Positions 32,891 to 44,171 of a DNA stretch of 64,000 nt are shown here, piece after piece. The DNA comes from Xiphydria camelus (taxonomy: Eukaryota; Arthropoda; Insecta; Hymenoptera; Xiphydriidae). The notes under the pieces are model-generated. The model was not told where the DNA came from, ran no database searches, and was given only the letters and a program-made list of their open reading frames with translations. The stretch covers positions 11,766,822 to 11,830,821 of the forward strand of contig OY783193.1 in the NCBI GenBank assembly GCA_963678675.1, in the 5' to 3' direction. The translations under genes and the position numbers were made by a program. Position 1 is the first letter of the stretch, and the number at the start of each line of letters is the position of its first letter.

Positions 32891-33171
32891 CCTTTAGACG
32901 CATTGATCAAGTCTGCTGGACTTGTCAGTAAAAAGAAATACTGTAACTCGTAATCGATGGTCGACTGTGATTTACATTTATTTTAGTTTCTCGATGATAA
33001 ATATGTTTAGTGCCATATGAAGAAGTACGTATAACATTTAACATTATTTTCTTCGCTAAAAAACATTACGTTTTATAACGAAAATATAATTTATATTGTA
33101 ACTTGTGTATCCGCGACTGAGAGACCCGATTTATGCACAGGTGTGAAATTTTTCATGCATGCATCTAGGGG
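32891..33171. mobile_element. TTAA-flanked piggyBac-like MITE, 281 bp
   Basis: Begins CCTTTAGACGCATTGA and ends TGCATGCATCTAGGGG, with TTAA on both sides (32887-32890 and 33172-33175). The ends pair imperfectly (CCTTTAGACGCAT against CCCCTAGATGCAT). The interior is AT-rich with no frame. Confidence 0.65.
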
Positions 33172-33175
33172 TTAA

Positions 33176-34045
33176 TTAAGAATGGAATTTTGAGGATATC
33201 CCCCGACGTAATGCAGATTGATTGGCAAATTCGACAAGAAAATTTTCCTCGTAGAATCGTCGCGAATATTCAGAAAATATTACTGCATAGGATGCGCAAA
33301 AGTTACTCGAACTAATTTGCGATTAAAAGTCCTTCACCTCCGATATTTAACGGAAGGCTCGTTACGCCGGGTTTCCGCGTAAAGCTATTCGTCACACGCG
33401 GCCAGTAAGGGCGACTTCCTAAATGGATTTTGAGTGAGAGAAGCATTTCCGCCAAGTGACAGTGCCGACAAAAACTGAAATCGAGTTCCCTTCCCTCGAT
33501 CTCCCCTCCTTTTTCCCCTATGCCGCACACCGTCGGTGGAAGTGGGGTTTGTAATTTAAAAAACAATGGATGCTAAGGCACAATGAGGCCAAATGAGATA
33601 GGGGATGGTTCGTCGGGGAGTGGGTGTGGGGATGAGCTGCGGAGTGTGGGGGATGAAATCCTATACTGGACAAAGGGGCGGGAGGAGGCGTAGGTGGCCA
33701 GGGTGACTAGTAGCGAGCAATTGGAACGGTACGTAAACTTGATCAGTAAAACTCAGAGCCCGCGGGGACGTCTTCCCCGACGATTATTTATTTAATAATT
33801 CGCGTGTATAATGATACAAGCTCGACACATGCTTATAAAATAAATGTCATAATTATTGAACCTAATAAAATTCCGTATTCCTCGTTGTAAAAACATAATC
33901 AAATGAAAATACCGATTATCGGGGGGTATTCATTTTGATCTCGAAAACGATCTAAAGACACTATTCCCCTAAACACACAAATCTATATATCATTTTTTTC
34001 TGAAGGGCTCTATCGCTGCAAAATCTTCTGAGATGCACGTAACTA
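33176..34045. other. Unassigned sequence
   Basis: Includes a G-rich segment near 33590-33720. No recognised feature. Confidence 0.4.
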
Positions 34046-34286
34046 AACTGAGAAAAATAATTAGGTTAAAATGACAAAATACATCCGGTTAAACACGTTT
34101 AGTTATTTCGATCAAAATACTGATCAGTTGAATCAAATATTTAGTTATTCAAACCAAACACTTATAGTTAATCTAATCAAAAAATGGTCAGTTTAATTGA
34201 ATAAATGGAGAATCCATATTTTACCAAACGGTTTGGTCATCGTCTCCAGGATTTTGGTTCGATTGACCAAGTTATTTTTCCCAGTG
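34046..34286. mobile_element. MITE of the GGTCAAAATGAC family, nearly intact
   Basis: A 241-bp element after TA (34044-34045), beginning AACTGAGAAAAATAATTAGG and ending TTATTTTTCCCAGTG. It shows the family's blocks in order: GTTAAAATGACAAAATACAT, CCGGTTAAACACGTTTAGTT, AAAAAATGGTCAGTTTAATT, CCAAACGGTTTGGTCAT and GTCTCCAGGATTTTGGTTCG. It is a good reference copy for the family. Confidence 0.8.
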
Positions 34287-37200
34287 CAGTTTGAGCGGAT
34301 CGCGCGGGTAGCTCGTTCGTATTCATTGCTAGGGACTCCTATCGATTGTTGGTCTAATTGTGTTACTGTGAATGTCCGATTCACCCAGCGGACCTCGGCG
34401 CTAGTCAGAGCGCGAGAGGATCTGAAATGCTGCGCTCTCATTCTCTGACGGATAAAAAAAGGTGGTTTGCATATTTTGCAGCGTTGATGAAACAATCTAA
34501 AAAATAATGTAACCATTGACCGTGGAAGTGGAGCGACACTGCCGTCTGGTGGAATACGATTGTCGTGCGAACGAGCATCCGATAAGCGTGTAGCGGCAGC
34601 GAGAAATCGAATCGCCGATATCGTATCCATTCCAAAATATCTCGCTTCTCAAGGAAAGCGGCTTGCGAAACTGAGGAAATTTGCGGATGTGAGAATATGC
34701 GGACGATGTGGCGGGGCGAAACAATTGATTTCGAGGTAATCACGCGGAACGACTCGCCGCTTGTGTACAGACTGATTAAATATTGCCGTATCTACTTTCG
34801 CGTGGGAATATTCCGCGCGGGTAATTGAAAACATTTCTCCTTCTCAATATGCTTCTACGGGGAGTATCATTCGAATTATTTGCGATTTAACTTGCCCTGT
34901 AAAGCCACCGTTTTTATCGATTTTACTTTATTAACTTTAATCGCTGATAACTCTAATAATATTGCCTTCACTGTGATACCGAAGCGGACAAATATTTTCC
35001 TTCTTTGACGAGGAATCTATCGTATTTTTAGATACCCGTAAAAGGAAATATCAACATTCCGCATCGCTCTGTATATCGGCTTTACTTTCGCAGCCAACCA
35101 TGTGGCCAGTTACCATGTTCTCCGTACCGACGTATTCGTTTCGCTCTCGCTCGCCTAATAGCCGAACGAATGTCACTGCCCGCCTACGACGGTAGCGAGA
35201 ACCGAAGGTTGCCGTTAACGAGTGCGAAAAAACAATGCCGACAATAAGGGACTCCCGCAGGAAGTCCCTCATTTTCGAGTGCGCAAAAAGCACGACGAGC
35301 GGAGGGTTTGACCCCTTTTCCATAACTTGTCGCGAGACTGTTATTTCGGCCAAGTTATTCCACGAATAATTTTCTCATTAGAATTACACTCGTTAATTTC
35401 GACAGGGGGTCGCGGCGAGAGGATCGGGTCGCCGCGACGAGAGGGAAAAACATCGGGTGTCTTTTTTCAACGGGGAAATATAAGCGTATATAATAACGGA
35501 ATAACGGAGACATTTGATGACGCACGGAACGATGAAAGAGCACCGATTACGCTATTCGGTTTAATTTTGAAATTTCGGGCATTTCTCTCCACACTCCGAT
35601 TTTCATGAGCTACTGATCGGCCCCGATCGCGCATCTCGTCGAGTTCTTCAATTTCTGAACCGCCCTTTCGACGTTAGTGGTAAATTCCCAATTGTTCAAA
35701 AATATCACTTTCTTCGTCAGACGAAACGAAACATTTCTGTGAAGATGCGATTTCTCTCTTTCGATCCGAGAGCCCCTTGACCTCCGATGAAGAGTTAACG
35801 ACCGGGGCGCGAGCGCGACCGCGTTAAGCACACCGCGGAACGGTACCTATGCGCGTCGACGTTAAATATAGCGAGGCGCGCGGCGGTCTCCGCGCTTTAA
35901 TTAATAATACGTAGGGCGATTCCGTTAATTGCGCTTTACTTTGCATCAAACTTTAGGAGCTGCAAAGCGAGAATTTCGCCATTCGTTCGCGCGTTATTAT
36001 GTCCATTTGCATAATAAATTAAGGCTTTCATTAATTAAAACTGGATTGTGTGATGCAAATGCGAAAGGACAACTTACCGCCCGGCATATTAATTCGCGCG
36101 GATCTAATGAAGTCTCGAACGAATTCTTGCCTAGCGAAGAGGAAGAGGGGAAGGTCTCTACGCGCGGAGAAATAAAGAGTTACAACGGGTGGCCGAGTTT
36201 TCTCCCTCTTTCTCTCGCGTCGACCGGATCGATTTCCACATAGTTGCCGATTTTTTCTTTTCTACGACTGCCTTTAATACCGGAACGTAAATGCCAAAGT
36301 TATTGCACCCGGATCACCGAGCCGGTCGGGTACGCATGTTTATTCATAAGAGCGTAATTGAACGGTACGGACGATATGTTGCACCGACGATAAGTAGGTA
36401 CCGCTCGGGGCTACGTAACGTTTACGTTGCCACGAATAACCGAGGCGTTTCTTGTCTCCGCGGGCGGTAAATACCGTGGGGGTGTACACGTGCAAGCTAC
36501 TCCGGACGAACTTTCCCAGGGCGTGAACGAGGCGCGAAAGAAATCTCTCTCTTCGCGGAGAGGATAATTTTTAAATGGAGTGTGACGCGGGACATTGAAA
36601 TTCTTTGCGTTTCTCTTCGATGTAACTTCGTCACTCTTTCCAATAGTGGATCCTTTGTTAAACTAATTAAGACTGGCGTCGATATCGAGATATACCAATT
36701 TGGTCTTAAAGTGTGAAAGGAATATTCATATTTTTTAATTTAACTTGTAATCCGTATACATATTGAATGATAAACGAAGAAGAAGCGGTCCGAAAAAGTA
36801 ATTCATCGCAAAGTAATAAGTGCTTTTCTCTCTACAAAATGGTGACGTCTCGTCGAAGAGCCAGAGAGACGCACTTATGCCAAGCAACGAGTGCGAGAGA
36901 GATAGTCTTACCAGACGACGACATAGCTGTATTTCAAAATATGGTTCTCCAGCTTAGATAAGGTAGAAAATGAAAAATGAAAAAATACAGAGTAGATAAT
37001 TTTGTTTCGAATTTTTCAAATCTGCAATAGTTAATAAAAATTAGTATTAAAACCGAATTGTCAATGATGATCCAATATTGACGCACAGAGGAACTCTATA
37101 GAAGCGCATAAACCTCTTCCTCTTTTTCTACACATAATTTCGATTGACCCCAATAAATAAATACCCTTTATGCACTGCTTTCGATTTCCTCTCCTTTACT

Positions 37201-37840
37201 AACAGAATCGAGATAGGTTTCAGGGAGGGTGAATCAAAAAGGGGAGACGAAAGTCGGGTAAATAACCGGGTACGAGCTTAATGGAACCTTCGGTATGAAC
37301 GAAACCGAGCGCGTGCTCTACATATATGCGAGTAAACACTTCATATATTCTTATTACGCATGTTGTCAAAGCCCACGGAAATCGCAGGTAATGGTAACGA
37401 GTACCGACGCCATCCCACGTGGCGATATCGCGAAGCTTCTGTCCGACGTGAGTTGCACGCGCGCGGAAGTCGGTCCTCAAATGACTCACGCAAAAGTAAA
37501 TTATACATTGAAAGGGTTTAATATAATGAAACGCTCCATATGCATGAGAGGCCGGCCTGACGCTCGGCGCACTGTACGGGGTCTCGCGTTTCTCGGCGTC
37601 CCACTGACGTATCTCCAATTTAATTCGCCCCCAAATGCTCTTTAGCAATTCTCGGACGGTCTCCTTTCTCCACACTTACCGATGAATGTATGGACATAAC
37701 TTAATGACACTTAGTACCAAACTCGATCCATTTTTCTCACCTCTCGGGAATGCGAACACCTCAAACACAGCGCCGAACATCGCGTTAAATGCTCCCATAC
37801 TTTTCTGTCTCAAAACATCGAATTTTAAGAATGCCAGGAA
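34287..37840. other. Unassigned sequence with possible regulatory islands
   Basis: Mostly CpG-rich unique-looking DNA. An AT-rich island at about 35920-36120 is annotated separately. The longest frame, 37220-37675 (151 codons, minus strand), is unrecognised and overlaps another open frame on the opposite strand. Confidence 0.4.
35920..36120. promoter_or_regulatory. Candidate conserved non-coding regulatory island
   Basis: Two octamer-type POU sites in opposite orientation (CATTTGCATAAT near 36003-36014 and TGATGCAAATGC near 36051-36062) sit among TTAATTAA/TAATTAAA homeodomain-type words and TTTGCATCAAA, within CpG-rich flanks. This composition is common in enhancers of developmental genes. 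Function is inferred from motifs only. Confidence 0.3.
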
Positions 37841-37843
37841 TTA

Positions 37844-38249
37844 GGGCCTTTCCACACAATTGGAAGAATAAGAATAAAAATATGTATCGTGTCCCGTAGA
37901 GCCATCTAACGCTCAACCGATATTTCCTATTTTTCCATTTTTCATGATCTTTTTGACCATGTCTTCGCTGCATCGTTACAAACGCAATAGCTTAAACTGC
38001 ATTCAAAATTGTGAACATTAAATGTTCTTGATTAATTTTCTTGCGTTTAAATTCATTTTGGTAATTTCCAGGTTTTTATCATAGTGAGAATGATTGTAAG
38101 GAAGCTTGAGCCACTAGATGAATTGAATCACTAGATGGCTGAACCATTAGATGAATTGAATCATTAGATGGCTCTACGGGACGATGTTTATTCTTATTTT
38201 TATTCTTGTGCTTATTCCTATTCTTATTCTTCCAATTGTGTAAAAGCCC
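37844..38249. mobile_element. 406-bp MITE with TTA target duplication
   Basis: Begins GGGCCTTTCCACACAATTGG and ends CCAATTGTGTAAAAGCCC, flanked by TTA (37841-37843 and 38250-38252). The arms extend about 65 bp through GAAGAATAAGAATA and GTCCCGTAGAGCCATCTAA. Near the right arm a short tandem duplication of TAGATGAATTGAATCA-TAGATGGCT occurs at 38113-38170. GGGCC-type ends and the 3-bp duplication suggest PIF/Harbinger. Confidence 0.75.
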
Positions 38250-38263
38250 TTATTTTCCGGATA

Positions 38264-39474
38264 CACTGTTAAAAATGTGTGTAAAATTACAACACCTTAA
38301 TACACAAAATTATTGTAAAATTACAAATCAGAGTGTATTGAAAATTATTAATACAATTATTTCTTAAATTTAACGTATATATTGTAATTTGCTCATAGAT
38401 TCTTAAAATTATAATTGAAGTTTATTACGTTTAGAACATTCTCTCAAAATTACAACTATGTGTATTACTTTTACAATACGATGCATTAAAATGACTACCT
38501 AGTGTATTATTACGAGTATCCTGTGAGGCGAGCAAGGAGAGAAGGCTGTGAGGCAGCAGAACAGAAGAAGGCGCATAATACCGAACTCCAGTCATTCGGC
38601 TAATATGACGTTATGTTTTATGGGAGAGCATCGTGTACATCTAAGGCCGTCTGCACACGGAGCGTATCGTCATAGACGCGTACAAGATTCGTCCTGCAGC
38701 GACGATTCCTATTAGATGCACGGGGCGTGTACAGCCTTCTAGACGTATAGGAATCGTCGCTGCAGGACGAATCCTGTACGCGTCTATGACGATACGCTCC
38801 GTGTGCAGACGGCCTAATACACAAGAGCGGCAATATTCTGAGTATAGAGATTGAGAAACGTAACCGACTACAGTTGAGAAAACACGCGAAGAACTGCAGT
38901 CAGTTAAGAAGACTCGAGAAGAACCGGCCAGTTCAAGAAACGCGTAAAGAAACAGCCATCTAAAATTCTGAACACATGCCCGGTTCTTCACGCACCTTCT
39001 CAACTGGCCGGATCATCACGTTTTCTCAATTGGCCAATTTTTCCACCCACTATTTTACATATGTCGATATTTTGTTAAATGCAGTAAAAGTAAAATTAAA
39101 AATAACTTTTGTAATATTGCAAAAGAAGATTTGTAATTTTACAAACCTTGTTCGTAATTTTACAAACAAATAAATTTTAAAAGATTCGTAGTACATTTAA
39201 GAAACTAATTTATATTAGGTACACACTTACAAGCCATGGTTTGTAAATTTACTACAAATGTATAGTAATTTACAAACCTTGTTGGCACAAACATGGCTTG
39301 TAAATTTAATATAAATTAGTTTCTTAAATCGACAACGAATCTTTTAAAATGTTAACACAAATGTACATTTATATTTAAGATCCAAATGTGTCTTCATGTT
39401 AATACACATTTGTGTATGATAAAAACTTCCCACACACATTTGTGTTAATTTTTCCACAGATATTTTTAACAGTA
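38264..39474. mobile_element. 1.2-kb TA-flanked element with CACTGTTAAAAAT ends
   Basis: Begins CACTGTTAAAAATGTGTG and ends ATTTTTAACAGTA, with TA on both sides (38262-38263 and 39475-39476). AT-rich terminal parts full of TTACAA/TTGTAA words surround a CG-richer core. A second inverted repeat lies inside (about 39180-39210 with 39311-39357). A younger MITE is inserted at 38645-38814. A truncated relative lies at 49634. No transposase frame is visible. Confidence 0.7.
38645..38814. mobile_element. 170-bp Harbinger-like MITE nested in a larger element
   Basis: An almost perfect foldback: GGCCGTCTGCACACGGAGCG at the left pairs with its inverse at the right, continuing through TATCGTCATAGACGCGTACA and ATTCGTCCTGCAGCGACGAT. 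TAA flanks both sides (38642-38644 and 38815-38817). The arms are about 70 bp with few mismatches, suggesting recent insertion. Non-coding. Confidence 0.85.
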
Positions 39475-39476
39475 TA

Positions 39477-40424
39477 GCAAAGCGGGGAGAGGAAACAAGC
39501 AACGTCCGTTGAGAAAGGGAAGCGATCGAGACGAAAGCCGAACGGCGCGAAAGGGGGTGGCGTGAGCGGAGAATGCAGCGCGCGCAGCGCCGTCGGGTGG
39601 TCGCGAACGCGACTAAGGGTGGTGGTGCGGGTGGCTTAGTTGCAGGGGACGAGCGGAAAGCATCAAAAGCAATGTTTGGTGGCGCTATAATGAAATGAAT
39701 TTATGCAGGGCCGTAATGCTTGAATATTTAGCAACCCTCTTCTGGTTCTGTTCCGCGCGCCTAGCCGTCACCCCCGCAGCTATACCCGGTTTACGATAAA
39801 TTCGTCTGTCGCGGACGCGCGGTACCGAAGTCGCCTCCTCCCCATTCGCGACGAGTTCGCGGGAAACGAGAAATGAATCGTAGCGAGGAGATGTGTTTCG
39901 CGCGCCCCCGTCCCCCGCCCTCCCCATCTACACTCGTCGCCCCGTCGCCGCCTCAAACTACATTATTTCATTTTTCAACGTCACTTAGCGTTAGCAAATG
40001 CCGCTTCTGCGGAGGCTCGCTCCGCCGCCACTGCCAGTAGTGCACTGCTGTCGGGGCTCGATCCGTAAAACGCGGCGGACGACGATGCAGACGAGAACTA
40101 TTCGGAAAGTTGAAAATTATCGCTCGCCGAAGTTCGCGCAGAATGTCGTGCAATTTTCCCGCCCCTCTCGCCGTGGATACGTCCATTCGCGAAACTATTC
40201 CCGGCGGTTCTACACATAATTTATGCGTCCGCAGCCGCGCGCGGCCGCATCGCGACGCGGTTACGTCGAAGAGCTGCCTGGGATGGCCGAGATTACGCGT
40301 ATTGGCGTACGAAAGGTGCTACGGGGATGCGAGATTCGTTTTGGTGTCTTCTCGCGAAACGGTGATAAGAAAGCGTAAATTTACAGAAAGTTAATAATAA
40401 GGTCCAGGCGAATTCCTTTCCCCT
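39477..40424. other. Unassigned CpG-rich sequence
   Basis: GC-rich with chance frames on both strands; no recognised feature. Confidence 0.4.
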
Positions 40425-41025
40425 TATTATTATAAGTATTTATTTATACCAATTAGATCTTTTACATGCTAAATAGATATTTCTTTCTTGCAATCACATA
40501 CTATTTCATATGATTGTAACTAAGAGATATTTAATTGATTTATTAAAAGATTTAATTGATATAAATCGAGGGGCTATTCACTCGGGAAACTGAAGGAAAT
40601 CTTTCTGTAATTTCCAGAGATTTTAAAAGATTTCAAATGATTTCATGTGGGTTCACCAGGGATTTCATGTGATTTCCGAAGTCACACGGCAGCCGCTTAT
40701 TTTCAGAGTCTGGAATAGATTTTAAGAGTTTGCCAAGATTTCACAGAGATTTCACGAGATTTCTGAAGATTTCGGGCGATTTCAAATGATTTCCAGCGTG
40801 TTCATGAATTTAGCAGTGGTCAAAATCTCCTCCGACTTCAAAAGAGTTTAAGAAATGGTAAGAGGTTTCCAGAGATTTCAAGGGATCTCAAAAAATTTCT
40901 TATATGATTCTTCTATGATTTCAAGCGAGATTTCCCGAGTGAATAGCCCCTCGATATGAAATGAATATTTACTTGCAACCCCGCAAGTAATTTTCAGTAG
41001 ATCCAACTAATTCTATTTCTCTGTG
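40425..41025. mobile_element. MITE of the CTTGCAATCACA family, interrupted
   Basis: It carries the family blocks AAATAGATATTTCTTTCTTG, CAATCACATACTATTTCATA and, at the right, CCCCGCAAGTAATTTTCAGT then AGATCCAACTAATTC and CTCTGTG. The left terminus is lost. A 381-bp element is inserted at 40570. Family members lie at 46273, 52145 and 62593. Confidence 0.65.
40570..40950. mobile_element. 381-bp element with TCGA target duplication
   Basis: Begins GGGGCTATTCACTCGGGAAA and ends in its exact inverse complement, flanked by TCGA (40566-40569 and 40951-40954). The interior is a degenerate short-period repeat of words such as AGAGATTTCA, AAATGATTTC and GTGATTTC. A 4-bp duplication excludes mariner and sets this apart from the other elements here. 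I cannot place its superfamily. It is younger than the MITE it interrupts. Confidence 0.75.
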
Positions 41026-41760
41026 TTCATAACTCCCCTTTTGCGCTTATTTCAGGGCGGGCAATTAAAGTCACAAATTAAAAAGGCATTCCTCTCTTAT
41101 CGCTCGTCCCTCGATCAAGCGATACAATCGACAAAGTCAGTCGCCGCGCACTTATCCGTACGATATAGGTATCCGCTCCGTAGTAACGATCCTACCGTCC
41201 GCAAGGTGCTCATTACGCGTCGGTCTGCACGCAGTGCGTAAAACTTACCGGCTGGTCGTGCGGACAAATATGCAATTAATAACGATTGTTGGGCAATTTT
41301 AATGAAATTTACGATCGAATTAATATCGCGAGCAATGGCGGAGGGGTTAATAGGCGGGAAATAATTGGAGCAATAAATAAGTCATTATCGGGGGTTCCAC
41401 GAGAATTATTTAATCAATGAAGGAGGTCTTCCTTCCGATCACTCACATTTCCATATAATCGTCTTGCTTCACCGCCACCGCCACCGCGTCGTCCTTTGCC
41501 CCGGCGCTCTGCACGTGTATATTAATACCCCAGATGCACGCGAGACCCCGAAATATTTTAATCATGGCTAATTGGCGTGTAATAATGGAGTGCCGTGCTC
41601 CCGGGGGCACCGCTCTTGGCGCTGGTACGCCTTGGGGCATTCTCACGGGAAGTTCGAGGGAGTCGAAGCGTATACACGCATTCGGTCGGAGAAATAAACA
41701 CGAGACAACGATTGCAAAGCGATCTCGCGAAAAACGAGGACGGATTTTTATTCGCCCGAT
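41026..41760. other. Unassigned sequence
   Basis: AT-rich TAAT-containing stretch (about 41270-41420) next to CpG-rich sequence. No recognised feature. Confidence 0.4.
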
Positions 41761-43703
41761 AATTGAGGCTCCCGATGCAAGAACCGGTCGAGCGGTCGAA
41801 AACGCTTAAAAGTATTGTCCACTTCGGAAAAGTGGCTGATGGAAAAAAAGTTGAGAAATATAAAAATATAAAAATACGTACTTATAGAGGGCACAAATAC
41901 GCATATTTTAGTGTAATTTTACTTTTCTAACTTTTGTGGTTTTTAAGAAAAAAATTAAAAACTATTGAATTTCGATCACTCAAAATCGACGATTTTCAGT
42001 CTACTTTTAAAACATACATCGCCATATCTCGAAAAATTATGTACGAAACGTAACAATTTTTTTTTCTCGAACTTATTACACCCAAGCGATGCCAAAAAAT
42101 TAACAAGCACCGCGAGAAAGATTCATTGTTTATAAATAATCACTGTATAATTATTTAACGAAAAAGTCGAAGTTTCAAAATTTTCGACCTGTGGGAAACA
42201 TTTTTCTATTTATTCTTACGACAAAGTGTAAGCGAGAAAGTTGTAGATAGATGTTTTATGAAGTTTTCTACGAAAAATAGGGAAGATTTAGTGACATTTC
42301 ACGGGTTTTACGATAGTTCATGTATAAAGCGCGCGATCCGCGTTCGCTCGATTCTCGCGCTCTGCGCTGCAACAGCGCTGGAATTCAATACCGTCTTGCC
42401 GGCAAAGCAAGACGACACATGTATTTTACATCGCCAAAAATAAATAATTTCAAATTTTGATTTGAATAATCTAGGTGCGCTTGCGTAAATATTGTATTTA
42501 GACATAATATTAAATCTTTTTGATAATATGAACGATACATATTGTACAAAATGTCGATATAACATAATATTCGTACTATTGAATTTTCGAAATAATTTGG
42601 CAATATGTTTATGGGTTTTGTGTGTAGTATTACAAGATGAAATCAGGCATTGTTGATAAATTTTTATCTTATCATTTATTTCGTGAAAACTGAATAATAT
42701 TATTACTTAAAATACTGTATAACGTAAAAACAGATTAGGAAAATTACGTTGTTTTACAGAAGATAAAATCCAACGAACGTATCCGACTGAACGTCGAAAG
42801 GAGAATGAGAAGTTTTTCCCTTTAATATTATGAAATAGTTGCTTTTCACGTCTCAATAAGTCGAGACTTGCCGATAAACGCACGCCGCGCAGTTAGAAAA
42901 ATGTGAAACGTTTTCTTTGTCTTCGCACGCCCCCACGGCTGTAGAAGCGAGACACGATTTGACAAACAAATTGACGTCAAGACCTAAATTATTCAAATCA
43001 AAATTTGAAATGATTTATTTTTGGCGATGTAAAATACATGTGTCGTCTTGCTTTGCCGGCAAGACGGTATTGGTTTCCTGCGCTGTTGCAACAGCAGCGC
43101 AGAGCGCGAGAATCGAGCGAACGCGGATCGCACGCTTTATACATGAACTATCGTAAAACCCGTGAAATGTCACTAAATCTTCCCTATTTTTCGTAGAAAA
43201 CTTCATAAAACATCTATCTACAACTTTCTCGCTTACACTTTGTCGTAAGAATAAATAGAAAAATGTTTCCCACAGGTCGAAAATTTTGAAACTTCGACTT
43301 TTTCGTTAAATAATTATACAGTGATTATTTATAAACAATGAATCTTTCTCGCGGTGCTTGTTAATTTTTTGGCATCGCTTGGGTGTAATAAGTTCGAGAA
43401 AAAAAAATTGTGACGTTTCGTACATAATTTTTCGAGATATGGCGATGTATGTTTTAAAAGTAGACTGAAAATCGTCGATTTTGAGTGATCGAAATTCAAT
43501 AGTTTTTAATTTTTTTCTTAAAAACCACAAAAGTTAGAAAAGTAAAATTACACTAAAATATGCGTATTTGTGCCCTCTATAAGTACGTATTTTTATATTT
43601 TTATATTTCTCAACTTTTTTTCCATCAGCCACTTTTCCGAAGTGGACAATACTTTTAAGCGTTTTCGACCGCTCGACCGGTTCTTGCATCGGGAGCCTCA
43701 ATT
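41761..43703. mobile_element. 1.94-kb palindromic foldback element
   Basis: The left arm (41761-42476, 716 bp) and right arm (42982-43703, 722 bp) are near-identical inverse complements from AATTGAGGCTCCCGATGCAA inward. They are separated by a 505-bp unique loop (42477-42981). The main difference is 6 bp around GCTGCAACAGCGC. Each arm contains the same short open frame of 61 or 63 codons (starts MKFSTKNREDLVTFHGFYDS), which is unrecognised. Flanks resemble GCCCGATAATT on the left and GCCGGATAATT on the right, a possible imperfect target duplication. The superfamily is unknown. Confidence 0.8.
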
Positions 43704-43759
43704 GTAGCCGGATAATTCGGACGGACGAGTGCGCGTCGAATTGTTTCGCCCAAGCGATA

Positions 43760-44169
43760 CACTGTAAAAAAATCGTATTTTTAATATACCTTTGTATAAA
43801 GCTTTTTTCCAATAGGTACTTATATGATTNNNNNNNNNNNNNNNNNNNNNNNNNNNNNNNNNNNNNNNNNNNNNNNNNNNNNNNNNNNNNNNNNNNNNNN
43901 NNNNNNNNNNNNNNNNNNNNNNNNNNNNNNNNNNNNNNNNNNNNNNNNNNNNNNNNNNNNNNNNNNNNNNNNNNNNNNNNNNNNNNNNNNNNNNNNNNNN
44001 NNNNNNNNNNNNNNNNNNNNNNNNNNNNNAATGAAAATAAATATATTTCCTTATGAAATTTCCCTTGTAAATTTCATAACGGAGTATATTCATTTTTATA
44101 ATCACGTATTGGATAAAAACTTTATATACAATTAAGTATGTTAAATTTAATAGAATTTTGTGTACAGTT
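43760..44169. mobile_element. Inverted-repeat element spanning the assembly gap
   Basis: Starts CACTGTAAAAAAATCG after TA (43758-43759) and ends TGTGTACAGTT before TA (44170-44171). TTGTATAAAGCTTTTTTCC on the left pairs imperfectly with GGATAAAAACTTTATATACA on the right. The centre is unknown because of the gap. The hairpin may be why the assembly failed here. Confidence 0.55.
43830..44029. other. Assembly gap of 200 N
   Basis: Exactly 200 undetermined bases. A round number suggests a placeholder, so the true length is unknown. Frames crossing it are meaningless. Confidence 0.98.
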
Positions 44170-44171
44170 TA

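Noticed and set aside
43698..44135. Open frames across the N gap
   Set aside because: Artefacts of translating undetermined bases.
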